Shown piece after piece: positions 62,655 to 64,000 of a DNA stretch of 64,000 bases. The notes beneath the pieces were generated by a model, which was given only the letters and a program-made list of their open reading frames with translations, had not been told where the DNA came from and searched no databases. The DNA comes from Anabaena sp. WA102. GTDB lineage: Bacteria; Cyanobacteriota; Cyanobacteriia; Cyanobacteriales; Nostocaceae. Position 1 is the first letter of the stretch; every line of letters begins with the position of its first letter. The DNA lies in NCBI RefSeq assembly GCF_001277295.1, contig NZ_CP011456.1:1178001-1242000 (forward strand), in the 5' to 3' direction. The translations under genes and the position numbers were made by a program.

Positions 62655-63488
62655 TCATCTCCCTACATTCATCGCTGCTAAAAAAGCTTTTTGACTGACA
62701 TCTTGATAAAGGGATTTTAAATATTTCATCACCAATTCACCAGCAGGTAAATTAGTTGGATTTTCTTCATCTTTTGCTAAAGGAATTGTCCCTAATGTAT
62801 CTAATACTGTTTCACTAACCGCAGGTGAAATTACTACTAAAGACGATTCTAACGGCTGATTATATTGCCAAAAATCATCTATTTTAACGGGATATTTATT
62901 TCCAGAAACTTCTGGTTGAATTGCCGATGTTTCCTGAATTGTCTCGACATTTTTAGTGCTGCGTAATTGGCGTAAGTCGCTGATAATTTGCTCTTTGGTG
63001 CGTCCACGTAGTTGAAATAATACAAAGGGGTCTTCACTAAAGCGATCGCCTAATTGATAATATACTGCACCTATATGTTTACAAGGAACAGCCTTATCAG
63101 GACAAGAACATTTACTGTGAACATCAGTAAGAGTAAAGGGAAACAACGATAAACCATTACTGATAAAAACTTCTTCAATATTTTGTGGCATTTCTCCCGC
63201 TAATAACTTAGCCGCAAAAATCGCCTTTTGGGACATAGTTTCCACCACATAACCCCATTCTTCATCACTAAAAGCATCAAGAGATAAAGAAACCTTATAA
63301 GGTTCTGCTTCACTACCTTGTACCCTCGCTAATACTTTCGCAGCTTTAAATTTAATACTGAGAACATTTCCTTGTCGAGAATAATTTCTTGCCCGTTCTA
63401 ATCGCTTTTTAAATCGGTAAGAATCTAGTAGATCTAACCATCTTTGTGACCACCATTCCCGACTTGCTTGTAAGGTTTCGTTACTCAT
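62655..63488 (-). CDS. SWIM zinc-finger protein (277 aa)
   Basis: The ATG at 63486-63488 (MSNETLQASREWWSQRWLDL) is preferred: the upstream extension comes from a repeat-rich stretch. The SWIM motif C-x-C-xn-C-x-H is seen as CSCPDKAVPCKHIGAVYY, normal for DNA- or protein-binding domains in cyanobacteria, often near SNF2-type helicases. No helicase is in the window. Convergent with the Uma2 gene, 10 bp apart. Confidence 0.82.
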   Translation of the reverse strand: MSNETLQASREWWSQRWLDLLDSYRFKKRLERARNYSRQGNVLSIKFKAAKVLARVQGSEAEPYKVSLSLDAFSDEEWGYVVETMSQKAIFAAKLLAGEMPQNIEEVFISNGLSLFPFTLTDVHSKCSCPDKAVPCKHIGAVYYQLGDRFSEDPFVLFQLRGRTKEQIISDLRQLRSTKNVETIQETSAIQPEVSGNKYPVKIDDFWQYNQPLESSLVVISPAVSETVLDTLGTIPLAKDEENPTNLPAGELVMKYLKSLYQDVSQKAFLAAMNVGR

Positions 63489-63773
63489 AATCTTTGATCT
63501 TTTTGTGGTGTCATAATCCAGTTCCCTCCCCGATGCTTTGGGGAGGGTTAGGGTGGGGTAAAAAATATTTGATACATCAACCATAACTTTTCAAACACCC
63601 TCTTAGCCATACTCCTGAATGGGCGCAAGCCCTGCGCCCCTGCCTCTTGCCTTGCTATAACGACAATTTTCAGTATAGATAAGATATATGAAGAATATGG
63701 GCAAATAGATAATCACAGTATTAAAGTACAAATGTCACCGATTAAAAGATTGAAAAAAAGGGGCTATAGTATT

Positions 63774-63923
63774 ATGGCTATCTCCAAAATGTTTGCTGAT
63801 ATGGCTCAGTTTATTTCTGAAGCCTTCATGCGGATTTTCACCCCTGCTAATGATGCCTATCCTGTGATTGGGGTACAGCCCTTTACAGGGAAAATATATA
63901 AAAAAGGTAAAGCAGCTTGGTAA
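63774..63923 (+). CDS. Conserved-looking small protein (49 aa)
   Basis: The ATG at 63774 follows an AAAAGGGG ribosome site; the upstream ATG at 63732 is less likely. The protein begins MAISKMFADMAQFISEAF, then MRIFTPANDAYPVIGVQPFT. An amphipathic helix followed by an ordered tail. It has a strong terminator right behind, which supports a real, well-expressed gene. I do not recognise the family. Confidence 0.6.
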   Translation: MAISKMFADMAQFISEAFMRIFTPANDAYPVIGVQPFTGKIYKKGKAAW

Positions 63924-63952
63924 CACTGAAGATTTTCCTCCATCCTAAAAGT

Positions 63953-63986
63953 AGGGACATGGTAAAAATTTTGATACCATGTCCCT
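63953..63986 (+). terminator. Intrinsic terminator
   Basis: Perfect 12-bp stem AGGGACATGGTA/TACCATGTCCCT with a 10-nt loop, then ATTTTTA. Confidence 0.88.
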
Positions 63987-64000
63987 ATTTTTAATTGATT

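Overview
The window comes from a filamentous, probably heterocystous, cyanobacterium of the Nostocales. Evidence: adjacent overlapping psbD/psbC, Ycf4, the gltA-ndhA-ndhI-ndhG-ndhE-nadK cluster, a cyanobacterial-type glutamate-cysteine ligase, many HIP1 octamers (GCGATCGC) and many heptameric tandem repeats and miniature transposable elements. The genus cannot be fixed from this window.

Layout. 1-342 is the start of an OFA-type MFS transporter gene that runs off the left edge. 1163-20559 is a 19.3-kb integrated element inserted into the 3' half of a tRNA gene with a CAU anticodon. It is bounded by a perfect 48-bp direct repeat and carries a tyrosine recombinase next to the intact tRNA. It reads as a defective prophage or packaged element in four blocks: (i) 1.4-6.9 kb, small secreted or membrane cargo genes on the + strand, several behind copies of one promoter module; (ii) 6.9-11.7 kb, a packaging block on the - strand (terminase small and large subunits and a portal-like gene) whose far side has been replaced by an IS4-family insertion; (iii) 11.8-15.2 kb, a nuclease-like protein and a compact family-A polymerase-like protein, followed by a duplicated non-coding region that may be an origin; (iv) 16.1-20.4 kb, three related small genes each behind a CRP-type operator, a second nuclease-like paralogue, and the integrase.

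20.5-36 kb is chromosomal: a LysM/M23 cell-wall peptidase, trmL, gshA, nadK, four ndh genes, gltA, sixA, and a two-gene nuclease/toxin-like operon (RusA-like endonuclease plus a protein with REase-like, HEPN-like and RelE-like parts) beside a decayed PIN toxin. 36-48 kb has a CheW-MCP-CheA/REC chemosensory operon, a Nudix hydrolase, an alpha/beta hydrolase and a phosphonate-type ABC transporter (phnD-phnC-phnE) split by miniature elements. 48-51.5 kb is a repeat-rich graveyard with a broken LamG/FG-GAP gene. 51.6-64 kb has a pentapeptide protein, gcvT-gcvH, a methyltransferase, a ketoacyl synthase, a cyclophilin lipoprotein, ycf4, psbD-psbC, an outer-membrane barrel, an Uma2 nuclease, a SWIM-domain protein and a conserved small protein.

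Most promising for new biology: the family-A polymerase-like protein and paired nuclease paralogues of the element, the CRP-box three-gene array, the repeated cargo promoter cassette, and the RusA-like/REase-HEPN-RelE operon. Datable nested miniature elements are a further point of interest. All assignments are by eye from motifs; no database search was run.
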